From NCBI RefSeq assembly GCF_932526225.1, contig NC_064038.1, positions 10,725,070-10,789,069 of the forward strand: a stretch of DNA of 64,000 nucleotides. The letters run 5' to 3'. Every line of letters starts with the position of its first letter. Position 1 is the first letter of the stretch. A program made the translations under genes and the position numbers. The notes beneath the pieces are model-generated. The model worked only from the letters and a program-made list of their open reading frames with translations, ran no database searches and was not told the DNA's origin. The DNA is from Nematostella vectensis (lineage: Eukaryota > Cnidaria > Anthozoa > Actiniaria > Edwardsiidae). Below, one piece after another: positions 1 through 13,600 of the stretch.

Positions 1-3000
1 GTTAAAAAATAATTCCCAAAAATATTGAAAACCATATCTTGTTGAAAAATATTATACCAAATATAACGATAAAATAGTTGTGCAGAGTAGTTAAGGCAAC
101 TGCCTTTACTCACCTTCCATAAGTAGAAATACCATGGTTGAACGGTACACAGTAGACTCAACACACCAAAATAAAAATCGACTCCCGAATTCCCTTCAAA
201 TAGTATCACTGACATAGCACTAATTAAAATCTCAAGATATTTCAATATCTTTATTCTACGGACGCCGCCACTGACGGAAATATCCCCGACATAGCCTTCC
301 CACTTATATTACAGCAATCAATATACTAATTTTGACTAAGAGGCACACACATTAAAGCAGCCACTTCCGTGTCGCGATAACATTACTCGGAGAATGAGAT
401 AAGGTTTTGTTGCTAAGCGACGTGTTCAATATTCTGTGCGTGGTACCTATTTGTTAATACCGCGTTCCTTTTACTTACTGCAGCTTTCCACGCTTGGATT
501 AATCCAGAATAAACTAATTCTAGGGATACTGTATTACGGTATATCGGGAAAGTGTGAAGCTGCTGTTATATGATTTTTTTTAAACGAAAAGCAATGAAAA
601 GGTTTTCTTTAATAATAGAGTTTTTTGCAATAAGCAATATTTTTTTCTTAAAAACTTCCATAAATAAGGTGTATAGAAATGGCTAATATATTTGGGGGCA
701 TTGGAGGTAAATTACATTTTTATTCCTTTAAACGCCATTCGCTGTGTTCATTACGATAATTTCGTGTGAAATACCAGGCGTCCCTGGAGATGCCATGCGA
801 AATGATTGATTGACATGATTCTCGTAAAACTCACTATTAAAGTTTAAATTATTTTTCGTGTTTTTTTCCTGTTTGTTATAAATTGTCAATTCATTTAACT
901 GTGCGTGATAATTGTATTCCCTTGAGTATTTCCGTTATGAGCTTGAGTATTTTAAGTAAAATCAAAGTCACACAAATAAAAATAATTAGATTTAAAGAAA
1001 AAAAAATTACTACTTAAAAATATTTCATCAAACTTAAGCCTGCTGACCCCTAGCATTTATTAACTGAATTTATTCTATTATCAAGCTTTACGAGTAAATA
1101 TAATTATTATTTTTTTGTAATTCAGGTGATAAGTTGTGTCAAGCAGTGGAAAAGGATAAAGACGACAACATGTCATACATCCCATCCCTCACAACTCTAT
1201 AGAAGCCTCCTCCCTGCTATAAACGATTTATTCATCTATCCTAGTGAAGAATTAACAAATAGCAAAGCTGGAAACATAAAAAGCATCTCGTGTTCTTAAC
1301 CTCTCATGCGTCTGCCAATACAGCTGAGAGACTTTTCCAATTATCAGTGGAACGACAGAGCCAAAAAATGGCAAGTTTTCCCAAAATAAGGTCTGGTTAA
1401 CTTCGGTAAGCTTGAATTTTTGCATAGATGTTCCTTATGTTATTTAAACCAACATATCAAAAGTATTTTTTCTAATGGATTCGTCTTCGATATATGAGGC
1501 TTGAAGTGCAATTTTCAAATGTTTAAATTATGAATTCTCATCGTTTTTAGGGAGAAGTTGGGCTCTGATCAGAAATTAAGCCAACTCTTCTTTAAATTTG
1601 GAATTAAGCTTTTGGTCAGACGAACTCCTTGTATGCGGAATCTTGAGCTTATATATTAAGAATTGCAAAATTTCATGCCATTTTTTTCCTCTGTCCAGTG
1701 AAACTCAACCGAGTAGAGAATGGTTTTAAAGGCATTGTACGCTTAAATAGAGAATGATAATAGCTAATAGCAAACCTACGCTAGAAAGGTGCTGATGAGA
1801 ATATGGTGATAATCTAACTCCTATTATGTATGTCACATACTCATATACAGAGTTTGGTGGATAATTGTGATTTATTAATAGTTTCATGCATTTGATAGCC
1901 AGTCTAACAATACCCATGATGCCTATCGGTCGTAGAACTGCCATTTTTAATTTACCGTTTGATAACGTTGAAAAGTAGGCGAGTCCAATAGCTGTACACC
2001 TCCTATTCTCTTAATAGCTCGCAAGTGATTTCTGAAATGGGTTCGAACTGATTTGAATTAAGATAAGGCACATTCATTATATCAAGAAAAGAAAGATCGC
2101 AAACCAGAGTACTAAAGAATCAAACCAAACACACACAAAAAAAATAAAAAAAAAAAGGAAATTGGAGGAAATGTCTGTTATTATCGTAGAAAACGAAGAC
2201 AATCAAACAGAAAATATCTGGATATGAACCTGAAATCTCCTCCTACTCTCTTGACAGCCTTAGGATCGAACTGATTTGGAGGTATGAAAGACAGAAGGCA
2301 GACGATGATATCGCAAACACAAAAAATGAGAAAGGTAGAAGTAAAAGTAAGTAGAATACCTGTAGGATTTGTGTCGCTTTGCGTCCAGAAAGATACGCCC
2401 GCTTTGCAACGATAAATACACTAGACACCATTATGTGTATGTTATGTCAGGATATGGTGGGAGGCAAACCGATCGAAAGCGATACTTAGCGTGACGTGAC
2501 GACTAGCGCGTGACTTAGCAGAGTTTGGTGTAAGCGTATGACTTTAGGCCTTCCTCATCTCTCCTACACACTCCGCGTGAAGGATCGGAGAGTATTGGCT
2601 GGTCCACAAACGCATAAGCACACCCTATAGCAAACGAACCCTTGGGGAAGTCTTCAGGCAGAACTAACCGCCACAAGATGCAGAATGCATCCCCAGAAAC
2701 CAGAAGGCGCTGATGAGTAACAATTAGTCGTGAGAATAAATGGCGATAATTAATCTCCTGTTCTGTATGTGGTTTACTGATACTCGGTCCAATAGTTGTA
2801 TGTACTCTTCCTACTCACTTAATAGCTCGCAAGTGAAAAAATAAAATAGAAAGAGGATATTGAAAAAAATATTAGTATTATCACTAGAAAGAAGACAATA
2901 AAAAAGAAAATATCAGGATATGAACCTAAAAACTCCTAATTCTCACTTAAAAGCCTTCAAATTCTTTCAAAAGCATCGAACTGATTTGGAGATAGGTATT

Positions 3001-4180
3001 AAGACTAAAGCCCGACATGAGATCGCAAACCCCAAAATGAAAAGAATAGAATAGCAAAGGTACCTGTAGGAATTGCTATATTATAGAACGCAATGCTGAT
3101 GTGCGATGTGCCGCAGATATAGACAATAGGCCATAGACTACAATTGGTTTATTATTTGTCATACATTTTATATAAAGTGTCGTTCCCGTCTACAATTTTT
3201 TGTGCTCCTGAGTCTTACGTGTTCCATGAGTCAGTAACGCCCAGCCTAGACACAGGCGTTCTTACAGGGTTCCCTGTTGTAGGAGATAAGCCGTGAAGCA
3301 GCTTGTGGCATGGGACGAGCTCACCCATGGTTTCCTTTGGCGTCACAACACTTACTAAATATAGAAAGCCCGATTAGACACCCGGTTAAGAACGTCTAGG
3401 ACTAAGTTGAGTAAAACCTAGGTTGAAAAACATTGTGTAAAAACTAATTAAAGGACCAATTCACATTTTTCATAATGGATTACTTTTCTGGCTATTTTAA
3501 TGGTACGTAATTTTAAATTCAAAATTAGGCAGCTATCTTAATGCAGTCTCTAAATGCGCATTTTTTATGGATTTTCTAGAAATAAACACATTATAGGAGA
3601 AGTGTGAGCTGGTCTCTAATACATTCGAAGTGACTTTTATAATAGAAATCTTTGCTTCATTCATGCTTTGTATTACGCAATATTTATATAAAGTATGTAC
3701 ATTTTCCAACACTCGATGGAATTTTAAAATTAGTTTATTAGAACAAACAAACAATTTTTTCGACTGTGCAACTAATGTAACAAACTTGTGACTTAGCTAT
3801 CAAGAGGCTAGCTTTACGCATGAATATACAATATAAAAAAATCCCAGTCACATTATTTTTATCCTGGAATTGAATAAAAAAATTCAAATGATGGTTGATC
3901 GCGAATACCTTGATATTACCCTCGCTTCGATCAATAGAAAATCGAATAAAAAATATCGTTGTTGTAATTTTGGCTCGACATAAAATGAGAAAATGCCTTT
4001 TATCCGTCTAAACTAATGTCTGGTACATTTACGTAGGCGTTTTTTCCATCAGTTTCCCGTAGGCCACGGTTTAATTAACAACCCGTCCTTAGAGGAGAAA
4101 GTAAGATTTTCTGTGTAATCCCACATGAATGGTTAGCTTGCCTATTCTCCTAATGTATGGGAAAAAATCAGAGTTATGAC
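1..4180. other. Gene-poor spacer
   Basis: No convincing exon was seen here. The short open frames at 1726-1944, 2243-2431 and 3533-3754 have no recognisable domain and no consistent splice sites. The DNA is AT-rich with homopolymer runs. It contains two diverged copies of a dispersed repeat (listed separately). The stretch around 1918-1975 resembles one arm of the inverted repeat near 15.7 kb and may be another fragment of that element. Confidence 0.6.
1780..3085. repeat. Two diverged copies of an interspersed repeat
   Basis: Blocks at about 1785-2400 and 2705-3085 share several collinear strings: 'cttaatagctcgcaagtg', 'ggatatgaacct', 'atcgaactgatttggag' and 'gatcgcaaac', followed by 'acctgtagga'. 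They read as two decayed copies of one non-coding element in the same orientation, with indels between the shared strings. No terminal repeats or coding capacity could be defined. Confidence 0.55.
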
Positions 4181-4239
4181 TCTCAGTAAAACTCAGCCTT
4201 ATGCGCAAACGTGAGGCGCAACAGGAGAACATATCCCTT

Positions 4240-4660
4240 TAAAATTAACTCGAATGACTCCATCGAGAAGATCAATACACTGCATGCATGGAAGGCTGAA
4301 GAGGGCTGGTTATGGCTGGTAGAGGTAAAAGGAGGACATGCGTCGGTACCTCTACATGGAATGTGTAGTCGACCCATGAAGGCTTTTTTGAATCTGTCAT
4401 TGCCACTGTACTCAAAGTTTTTGAGGCTGTTGAGGGTAGAAATAAGTACTTTATAGGTATCGTTTCCACTGCATGTGTAGACGACCCATGAAGGTTTTTT
4501 AAAGCTGTTAAAGGTGGGAATGGCTCTGCAGGTTTCATTTTCACTACGTACATGTGTAGACAACTAAAAGGGCTTTTTGAGGATGGACAGGGCAAAAAGA
4601 AGATCTTCATAGGTATCGTTTCCACTGCAAGTGAGGAAGGCTGTAGAAGGCTTGCTGATG
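4240..4660. repeat. Degenerate tandem repeat at the 3' end of the DUF885 gene
   Basis: Variants of 'acgacccatgaagg' and 'aggtatcgtttccactgca' recur about every 100 bases (near 4370, 4460, 4490 and 4610). On the minus strand the first copy lies inside the last exon of the DUF885 gene and supplies its final residues and stop; later copies lie in the 3' untranslated region. The open frames predicted on both strands here (4183-4563, 4211-4456, 4272-4724) follow the repeat and are not supported as separate genes. Confidence 0.55.
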
Positions 4661-7600
4661 CAGTTGATGGCTGTTCAAGGTCGTGTAGATTGAGGACCGC
4701 GTTGGGCGCAAAATGAAGTTGCATGCAGGGCTTCGCTTAGGGCTTTTCTTGCATTTGATGTACTCCTTGATGTGTTCTTCGAGGAAACTCAATGGTGACG
4801 AGCCCTGCGACAGTAACTGTAATAATTCGTGTAAGTATTAAGGAGAATGAAAAATTTATTCATTGGCTAGCACCTGAAACTAAACGCACATGACTGATCA
4901 CGTGATCGTTATGGTTAATTACGTGACATACCAATCAATCTATTTAGCTTGCTCGGTCAATTCCTTATTAGGACATTACATAACATATTTTGGAGTCCGT
5001 ACTATAGTTTCTCCACTTTTTTATCTCGCTAAAATTTCTACGTGAACTTGCAGAAAGTCGTGTTTACTACGATTTTGCCGGCCGCCATTGTGAAAAATAG
5101 GGCCAAGTGATGATTGATAACGTGGCCGTCCATGATCGATCACGTGACTTCGCATAACTGGTCACATGACGATTACCTGATAGTGGAATTCTTTCTGGTC
5201 AAACTTCTCCCCTAGTTGTTCCTTGGCAAACGTCTTGAGTTTGCTGATGACCAGTTTGCCGATCAGGTAGGCGGTCGCCTGCCCCGGCCCACTCTGGTAT
5301 CGGGACAGCTCCTTGCGGGAGATGTCGGTGTTGTCCCAGGCGTAACGATCGAAAAGTTCCAGGCCCTGCTCACGAGTGAGGCCTTTGCTGTGAAGTCCAG
5401 TGTCGATAATAAGCCTCAGAGCGCGCCAGATCTGTGTCAAAGAACAAGGGGTATTTTCAAGTTAACCTAGTTTTAATTAGGTTCCATAAGTATGATACGG
5501 TGTTGGCTCAAGGGTATCAAATAAATGAGCGTAGTATTAATGAGTCATAGATATACACGTATTTCAAGATTGCATTTTGAGAACATGTATGATTTTTAAA
5601 AATGCACACCAATGTTTTAAAAGTTGTCCCTCTACATCGGGAAATTTACATCACTCGTGGCTCGGATAACTTTATTAATGTCGGTTTCGCAAATATCGCT
5701 AACAAATATTTAATTGCGGGGAGTCAAAGAACCACTGTACAAAGTCGGTTCAGTCTTCAGTGTCTGTACCGGGCCGAGTAACCTATGACATTATCAAAAC
5801 ATATTTTAGCACTCTAATTCATGTGGACCAGTACAGTGCGCTTTAAATAGACTCCGGATAAGATTATTTGCAAATTCAGCGCCATACCTGCCATTTGAGC
5901 CAGCCGTACTTCATCAGCGGTCTTCCCTGGTAGGTGTCCGTCTCTTCGCCAATCAGAGCCTCGGCGTACAAAGCCCATCCCTCACTGAAGGCCTGGAAAC
6001 TAGTCATGCGGCCTAACCAGTCCCCTACTCCACCACAGGAATCCGTAAAGTGCTCAAGGAATCCTTGTGCCTAAATAAAACAATGAAACTGTTTAACTAA
6101 AAAGGAAGTAATACGACAGTGATAAGTCTTTATACTACATGGTTATTATCACGTGACATTATGTGAACCAGTGACAACACATAAATACCAGTCGTTGCGT
6201 GACCAGTACTTGAGTCGTTGTGTGATTTGCCTAAGTTCTCGCCTGAATTCACCCTGACAAGTTACCTGAGTCGTCACCTAAATCGTCAACTGATTCGTTA
6301 TGTGATGTCGCTTAGGGACGTCACCTGACTTGTTGCTGTGACATTGCCTAAGTCGTTGCGTGACGTCACCTAAGTCGTTGTGTGACGGTACCTGTGTATG
6401 ATGACCCGGTCTGGCCTCGTGTGCGTTCACACTCCATTCACTAAATTTTGGTCCCATGTTTTCCAGGAAGAAAGGAATCCTGTAGAAGCAGTTGCTAGAA
6501 CAGCTCGAATCGCTGTTCACGTAGCTTTGTGCGGCGCTGGTAGGCATGAAGTCGGCTATGAGAGAGACTGGACACCCGGGAGTGGTCTGTTGTTCTCCCG
6601 TGAAATGAAACATGTTGACTGTCTTGGGGTCCAATAGACTCATAACCTGTTATATGAATACAAAGTGTCACAAGGGCTATAGGAATGAAACATGTTGACT
6701 GTCTTGGGGTCCAATAGACTCATAACCTGTTATATGAATACAAAGTGTCACAAGGGCTATAGGAATGAAACATGTTGACTGTCTTGGGGTCCAATAGACT
6801 CATAACCTGTTATATGAATACAAAGTGTCACAAGGGCTATAGGAATGAAACATGTTGACTGTTTTGGGGTCCAATAGACTCATAACCTGTTATATGAATA
6901 CAAAGTGTCACAAGGGCTATAGGAATGAAACATGTTGACTGTCTTGGGGTCCAATAGACTCATAACCTGTTATATGAATACAAAGTGTCACAAGGGCTAT
7001 AGGAATGAAACATGTTGACTGTCTTGGGGTCCAATAGACTCATAACCTGTTATATGAATACAAAGTGTCACAAGGGCTATAGGAATGAAACATGTTGACT
7101 GTCTTGGGGTCCAATAGACTCATAACCTGTTATATGAATACAAAGTGTCACAAGGGCTATAGGAATGAAACATGTTGACTGTCTTGGGGTCCAATAGACT
7201 CATAACCTGTTATATGAATACAAAGTGTCACAAGGGCTATAGGAATGGAACATGTTGACTGTCTTGGGGTCCAATAGACTCATAACCTGTTATATGAATA
7301 CAAAGTGTCACAAGGGCTATAGGAATGAAACATGTTGACTGTCTTGTGGTCCAATAGACTCATAACCTGATATATGAATACAAAGTGTCACAAGGGCTAT
7401 AGGAATGAAACATGTTGACTGTCTTGTGGTCCAATAGACTCATAACCTGATATATGAATACAAAGTGTCACAAGGGCTATAGGAATGAAACATGTTGACT
7501 GTCTTGTGGTCCAATAGACTCATAACCTGTTATATGAATACAAAGTGTCACAAGGGCTATAGGAATGAAACATGTTGACTGTCTTGGGGTCCAATAGACT

Positions 7601-10600
7601 CATAACCTGTTATATGAATACAAAGTGCCACAAGGGCTATAGGAATGGAATATGTTGACTGTCTTGGGGTCCAATAGACTCATAACCTGTTATATGAATA
7701 CAAAGTGCCACAAGGGCTATAGGAATGAAACATGTTGACTGTCTTGGGGTCCAATAGACTCATAACCTGTTATATGAATACAAAGTGCCACAAGGGCTAT
7801 AGGAATGAAACATGTTGACTGTCTTGGGGTCCAATAGACTCATAACCTGTTATATGAATACAAAGTGTCACAAGGGCTATAGGAATGAAACATGTTGACT
7901 GTCTTGGGGTCCAATAGACTCATAACCTGTTATATGAATACAAAGTGCCACAAGGGCTATAGGAATGAAACATGTTGACTGTCTTGGGGTCCAATAGACT
8001 CATAACCTGTTATATGAATACAAAGTGTCACAAGGGCTATAGGAATGGAGCATGTTGACTGTCTTGGGGTCCAATAGACTCATAACCTGTTATATGAATA
8101 CAAAGTGCCACAAGGGCTATAGGAATGAAACATGTCGACTGTCTTGGGGTCCAATAGACTCATAACCTGTTATATGAATACAAAGTGTCACAAGGGCTAT
8201 AGGAATGAAACATGTTGACTGTCTTGGGGTCCAATAGACTCATAACCTGTTATATGAATACAAAGTGTCACAAGGGCTATAGGAATGGAGCATGTTGACT
8301 GTCTTGGGGTCCAATAGACTCATAACCTGTTATATGAATACAAAGTGCCACAAGGGCTATAGGAATGAAACATGTTGACTTTCTTGGGGTCCAATAGACT
8401 CATAACCTGTTATATGAATACAAAGTGTCACAAGGGCTATAGGAATGGAATATGTTGACTGTCTTGGGGTCCAATAGACTCATAACCTGTTATATGAATA
8501 CAAAGTGTCACAAGGGCTATAGGAATGAAACATGTTGACTGTCTTGGGGTCCAATAGACTCATAACCTGTTATATGAATACAAAGTGTCACAAGGGCTAT
8601 AGGAATGAAACATGTTGACTGTCTTGGGGTCCAATAGACTCATAACCTGTTATATGAATACAAAGTGTCACAAGGGCTATAAGAATGAAACATGTTGACT
8701 GTCTTGGGGTTTAAATCTTGCGTCAGCGAAATTAGCCTCATACTTTGATCATATCTAAATTTGTATGTATCATTTTGGGGCCTTAACATGGTTTAACGAT
8801 TCGCTTTTATAACATACACATACCTCTCTCGAAGTTTTGAACCATTTCTGTAAAGCTTCCCATCTCTTTGGGCAATACTTCTTAGCTCCTTCATCGGAAC
8901 TGCATCGTCGGAAAGCTTCCGAACTGCTCTCGTTTTTCGGAAAGGACTCGGCGTTGAAGTACATGTCCTGCTCTGTCAACTTGTGTCGGAACGATGTAAC
9001 AGCTGCTGAAGTATTGTCAAGGCCTGTGAACTCCTTGGCTATTTCAATCACCTGCAATTTTAGAGTTTAAATGTTTGAGCTGGGCTCAACACATGCACTT
9101 CTACGCAAGCACAACCTACAAAACCAATACTTTATTATTACAAACAGCAGTACAGTGTGCACAGCTCGTATAAAACGGCCTTCTTGTCTCAGCTTCTTAC
9201 TCCATACTCAATGGGTGCCTTTCGAACATCTTCTTATCACATAGGGCGTCGCGACCAAGCGGAACAATAAACAAAGCGCGCGAGAGAGATAAAGAGGTTG
9301 TTTCCTCGGGAGAGGGGCATATCAGGCAATCTTGTTTTAAAAACTGTCGTTTCCTTATTAGGCATTACATACCATATTTGGGAGTCTGCTTCAATCCTTT
9401 TTTCGCATTTTTTATCGCTCTAGAGCTTTGTAAGTCGATAAATTTTACGTAAACTTGCAGGATTTCGTATTTACTACGATTTTGCTGGCAGCCATATTGG
9501 ATATGGAGCCTAGTCCCTAACGTTTTGGAATACCACAGGTCTCCCGCGCGCTCGCCCCAGACCATTTAGCAAAACGCATCCCCTTGGCTACGTGCCTGAA
9601 ACAAGTTACTACCTGCGGGTACGTAGCGTTAAGTATCTCCCATCCCTTTTCATACACGTAACTAGCGGTGATATCAGTATCTGTAAAGTAGCTGATCATG
9701 CCAGCATACGTCTTTTTTCCGTCCAGTCTCTCTCCAGTCGGTAGAGTCTGTGACGTGCGTCGTGACGTGTCACGCACTCCATTGGTGTACACGTAACGCA
9801 AAGGTCTATTTGCGAGGCCACTGGACACGGAACTTGGGACACAATGGCTTGCATATTCACCCTCCAGGTACCTGTCAAATTGTTATTTTTAGAAATAATA
9901 CGTTTCTGCTGATGTAATGATAGAGGCAGAAATGTTTATTTTGACGGCATGTGAATAATTGGTGGGATTGTGAAGAGAGTGCAGTATGTGTAGGAGTATA
10001 TAAGGGGAGACGTGCTAGTGTCACTCTAGTTTATCCATATTGACTTTTGATATTTTTTTGTGTATCTTTTTTAAACTTTTCTTCGGCTTAAGCCCCGAGA
10101 GCACACAATGCTCCAGGTTTTTCCCACTTCTTAAGCCCCGAGAGCACACAATGCTCCAGGTTTTTCCCACTTCTTAAGCCCCGAGAGCACACAATGCTCC
10201 AGGTTTTTCCCACTTCTTAAGCCCCGAGAGCACACAATGCTCCAGGTTTTTCCCACTTCTTAAGCCCCGAGAGCACACAATGCTCCAGGTTTTTCTGGTT
10301 TACGTGTCTGGCCCAGTTTTAATTTCTTGTAAATATAAATGAGGTGATTCACATTTTTAACAGGAGTGAGCCCCAAAGGGACTTTTAAGGCATTTTCTCC
10401 CGTATTTTAGATAATGTCACATACATTTACTGTATTTTTGGCTGTTAAAAGGTGGGGGGGCCCTAGGCCACCCCCCTGGCTACGCCCCTGTTCATAGCAA
10501 ATGATCCACTCGTACGAGCCCAAATTAAGATTGAATAAGAAGAGTAGTATGTGTCGCTATACTGTATTTTCCCAGATTGGTAAGTGCGTTGCAGTGATAT

Positions 10601-13600
10601 GGCATCATCGGAAGCCATTCAAGGCTTTGGGTTGATGAAGCCTGTATCAAATGTTTGTAGATTAAAACCCCTAAACATGAGCTATAGCAGAATGTTCAAA
10701 ATTGCTGCAAGAACAGTTACAATTATCATGTTTGTCATATTTTGGCTACTAAGGGCCATACCAGTTATTAGAGAAGACGCGAACACCACTAAAAAAAAAC
10801 TGCGAGAAACAACGAAATTCAAACAACGAAATTCAAACAATGAAATTCGGGGGTGCGTGTACGATACTGCGCGAACATTCTCAAATAAAAATTGCAAGCC
10901 TATCCGGAAACCATTCGGGAGAATTCCGGGGATCATTTGGGAGATTTCGGGAACCATTCGGTGGAATTCCGGGGTCATTCGGGAGAATTTCTGGAACCAT
11001 TCGGTAGAGGGTCGGGGGTCATTCGGGAGAATCTTGGGAGCCATTCCGGAGTATTTCAGGGCAATCCGTCGGGTGATCTCACTTTCTTACCTTATCAGCG
11101 CCTTAAGAGGAACTCCTACGTTCGCTACCAGGGTATCTTTCACGATCTGTGGTACATCTTTTCCTGTCTGACTTTTTAGGATTTCGATTGTCTCGTTTGA
11201 GAGAGAGTTGAGGTATTCTGGTTGTAGTGCAACTTTAAGAAATGACTCTTTCAGTATACCTGCAATGAGAGGAAGAACACATTATCAACAGCAAAAGGAG
11301 AATAACAATAATAGCAATAGCAATCACAACAAACAACAACAACAACAACAACAACAACCGCGACAACAATAACAATAACAACGACAAACAACATTATAAA
11401 CAAGAATAACAACAACGACAAAGAACAACAGTAACAACAACAACGATAACAACAACAACAGCTACAATAACAATAACAAAAACGACAAACAACAATAACA
11501 AAAAAACAAGCAACAACAGCGACAAACAACAACAATAACTTAACAACAATAAACAACAACAACGACGACAAAAACAACAATAACAGCTACAACGACTATA
11601 ACAATAACAAAAACGACAAACAACAATAACAACAAAAACGAGCAACAACAATAACAACAAAAGCGAAAAAAAACAATAACAACAACTATAACAGCAATAA
11701 CAACAGCGGCAATCATGTTGACAACAACAACAGGAGCATAAAGCGACAACAAAATCAAAACAACAATTTGAATCTAAATATTATCTGATCATGTATTAAG
11801 AAATGAAAGTCTAGATATTTTGCACAATTTTAGAAACTTAATGCAAACCTGCCGGTAAAGTAAGATGTCAATGTGACCCATAAATATAGCGCGTGCTATT
11901 AGCCAATGAAATTAGAGATAACTTCTAACTGTGTGCAGTGCGGAACATTACCATTTCAAATATTTGCATAATAAGTAGGTAAACCGATATTATCAAAAAT
12001 GGTAATGTGCTGCACTGGTGTGCAAATAGCCTTCTTCCGTGGTGCACCAGCTGTTACTGGCGCGTTTTTTCGAATAAAACGGACTTGTAGACAAATATTA
12101 TAGCACATGTTAGCGGGGGAAAAGAGGGACCATTTCTCCGTCAGAAAAATAGGTTCCACGCTAGCATGATGGCGCAATTTAGTTTTCAGTGCTTCAATCC
12201 TCGACTTTTTATTACAGATTGTTCGCAAGCTAATGTTTCCCCACTACCCTAGGATAACCACAAAGTAGCAAAATTTGGGTTGCCGGGGTAAAGCAAAAAA
12301 AAAAAAAAAACGGCCGATGAACATTTTCATTAAATATTGTACGTTTTTACTCTTATTATCAGTGTCGAAATGTTGTTTTCAAGTTCCGCGAATTGTCTCG
12401 ATTGTGATTGTGTTTTGTTTTTACAGAAGAACAAGAAACTTTTCATTATTGATTAGAATAACGGTAAAGTTAAACAAATATATTTGAGCAAACATAATTA
12501 TATCAATTATATCTTAAGTGCTTATGCCTTCCGTAAAAAAACAATTGTTGTGAAATTTCATAGAAAGGTAGAGTTGCAAAACCGAAGACTAGTTATTTTA
12601 ATATTGAGCATTTTTTAAGGGAAGGAAAAATTGGTTAAAAACAACTTATCACGCGTGTTCAATCTCAGAGATCTATAAAAATGGCGTGCACGAATGCATA
12701 AACTAATTAATGTTTTTTGTGTTAATTAGAGATGCCTCCATAAAGAGTTAAAAAATCAGAATGATTTCTCCAAGAATAATTTAAAATAAAGTCTGTTTAT
12801 GATTGTTGGAGTATTTATTTTTCCCTCGTATTTCGTTATGAGTCAAAAGTTAAAAATTTAATTTGAAAGCTTTTTTGTGATATCAAATAAATAAAGTTCC
12901 ATAACTTAAGCAAGTTTTTTAATTGCTTTAAATGCTTTGAAGTAAAACAAAGACATTAAACTAGTCAACAAATTGAAATACTGATAAGTTTTCTTGTTAC
13001 CTGTTTCGTTGTGCTGCGCGATCATCGGGAACGTTCCCTTGAATGCATTAAGTCCAGTTTCGCATTCCTCCACTGATCGAACCATTCCTGATTTTACACC
13101 AAGTTTTATGTTTTCCGTGAATTGGGTTATAGACTTCTTGTAAAGTTTGAGAATTTCCTCGAGTCTTTTTACATCGTCGAGTGAGGAAGGCTTTAAGATC
13201 GGTATATACGTAGAAAGCTCCATTCCGACGTTACACACCGGTTGGAAGCAGAAAAAGTTTGGTCCCATCATCCAATCCCCAGAGTAATAATTCCCGTCAT
13301 AAGGTTGACCAAAGTTAGTATTCAGAAAAAACTTCATTTGCGCGACCAGCTTTTTCTCGCGTGGTTTAAGACTTGTTATTGTGTTTTCTTGGACGGTGAT
13401 GTTTTTTATCTCTTCAAGTAGGTGAAACGCCGCATCGGTCCTTATTTTGATTTTTTGTGGCGAAGGGTCAAATGGTCGGAATGTTTTCCGCATCTCTTCA
13501 CGACTTGCCCCTGGTTTCCATGCAACTGCGTTAGGATGAAGCTTAAAGTACTTCGCCTGGACTTTATCCAAGAACTCTTGCAATTTGATAGCTTTTGCTT

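Larger units (their letters stand above)
4960..9500. repeat. Dispersed repeat pair at 4960-5095 and 9350-9500
   Basis: Two intronic stretches of the DUF885 gene share 'ttccttattagg', 'cattacata', 'tttggagtc', 'cttgcag', 'gtttactacgattttgc' and 'gccat' in the same order and orientation. They look like two copies of a short non-coding element. The interval given spans both copies; the sequence between them is not part of the repeat. Confidence 0.5.

Noticed and set aside
4183-4724. Overlapping frames on both strands
   Set aside because: They follow a degenerate repeat in the 3' end of the DUF885 gene; only the frame continuing exon 4816-4607 has splice support.
6604-8710. CRISPR-like array of regular repeats
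   Set aside because: Units are contiguous with no spacers, lie in an animal intron, and include an exon border, so this is a minisatellite.
10584-11179. Plus-strand frames of 195 and 95 codons
   Set aside because: They run through a tandem repeat and antisense to the DUF885 exon 11259-11091.
11251-11758. Long minus-strand frames rich in V, L and C
   Set aside because: They translate a CAA/ACA microsatellite and have no splice or start context.
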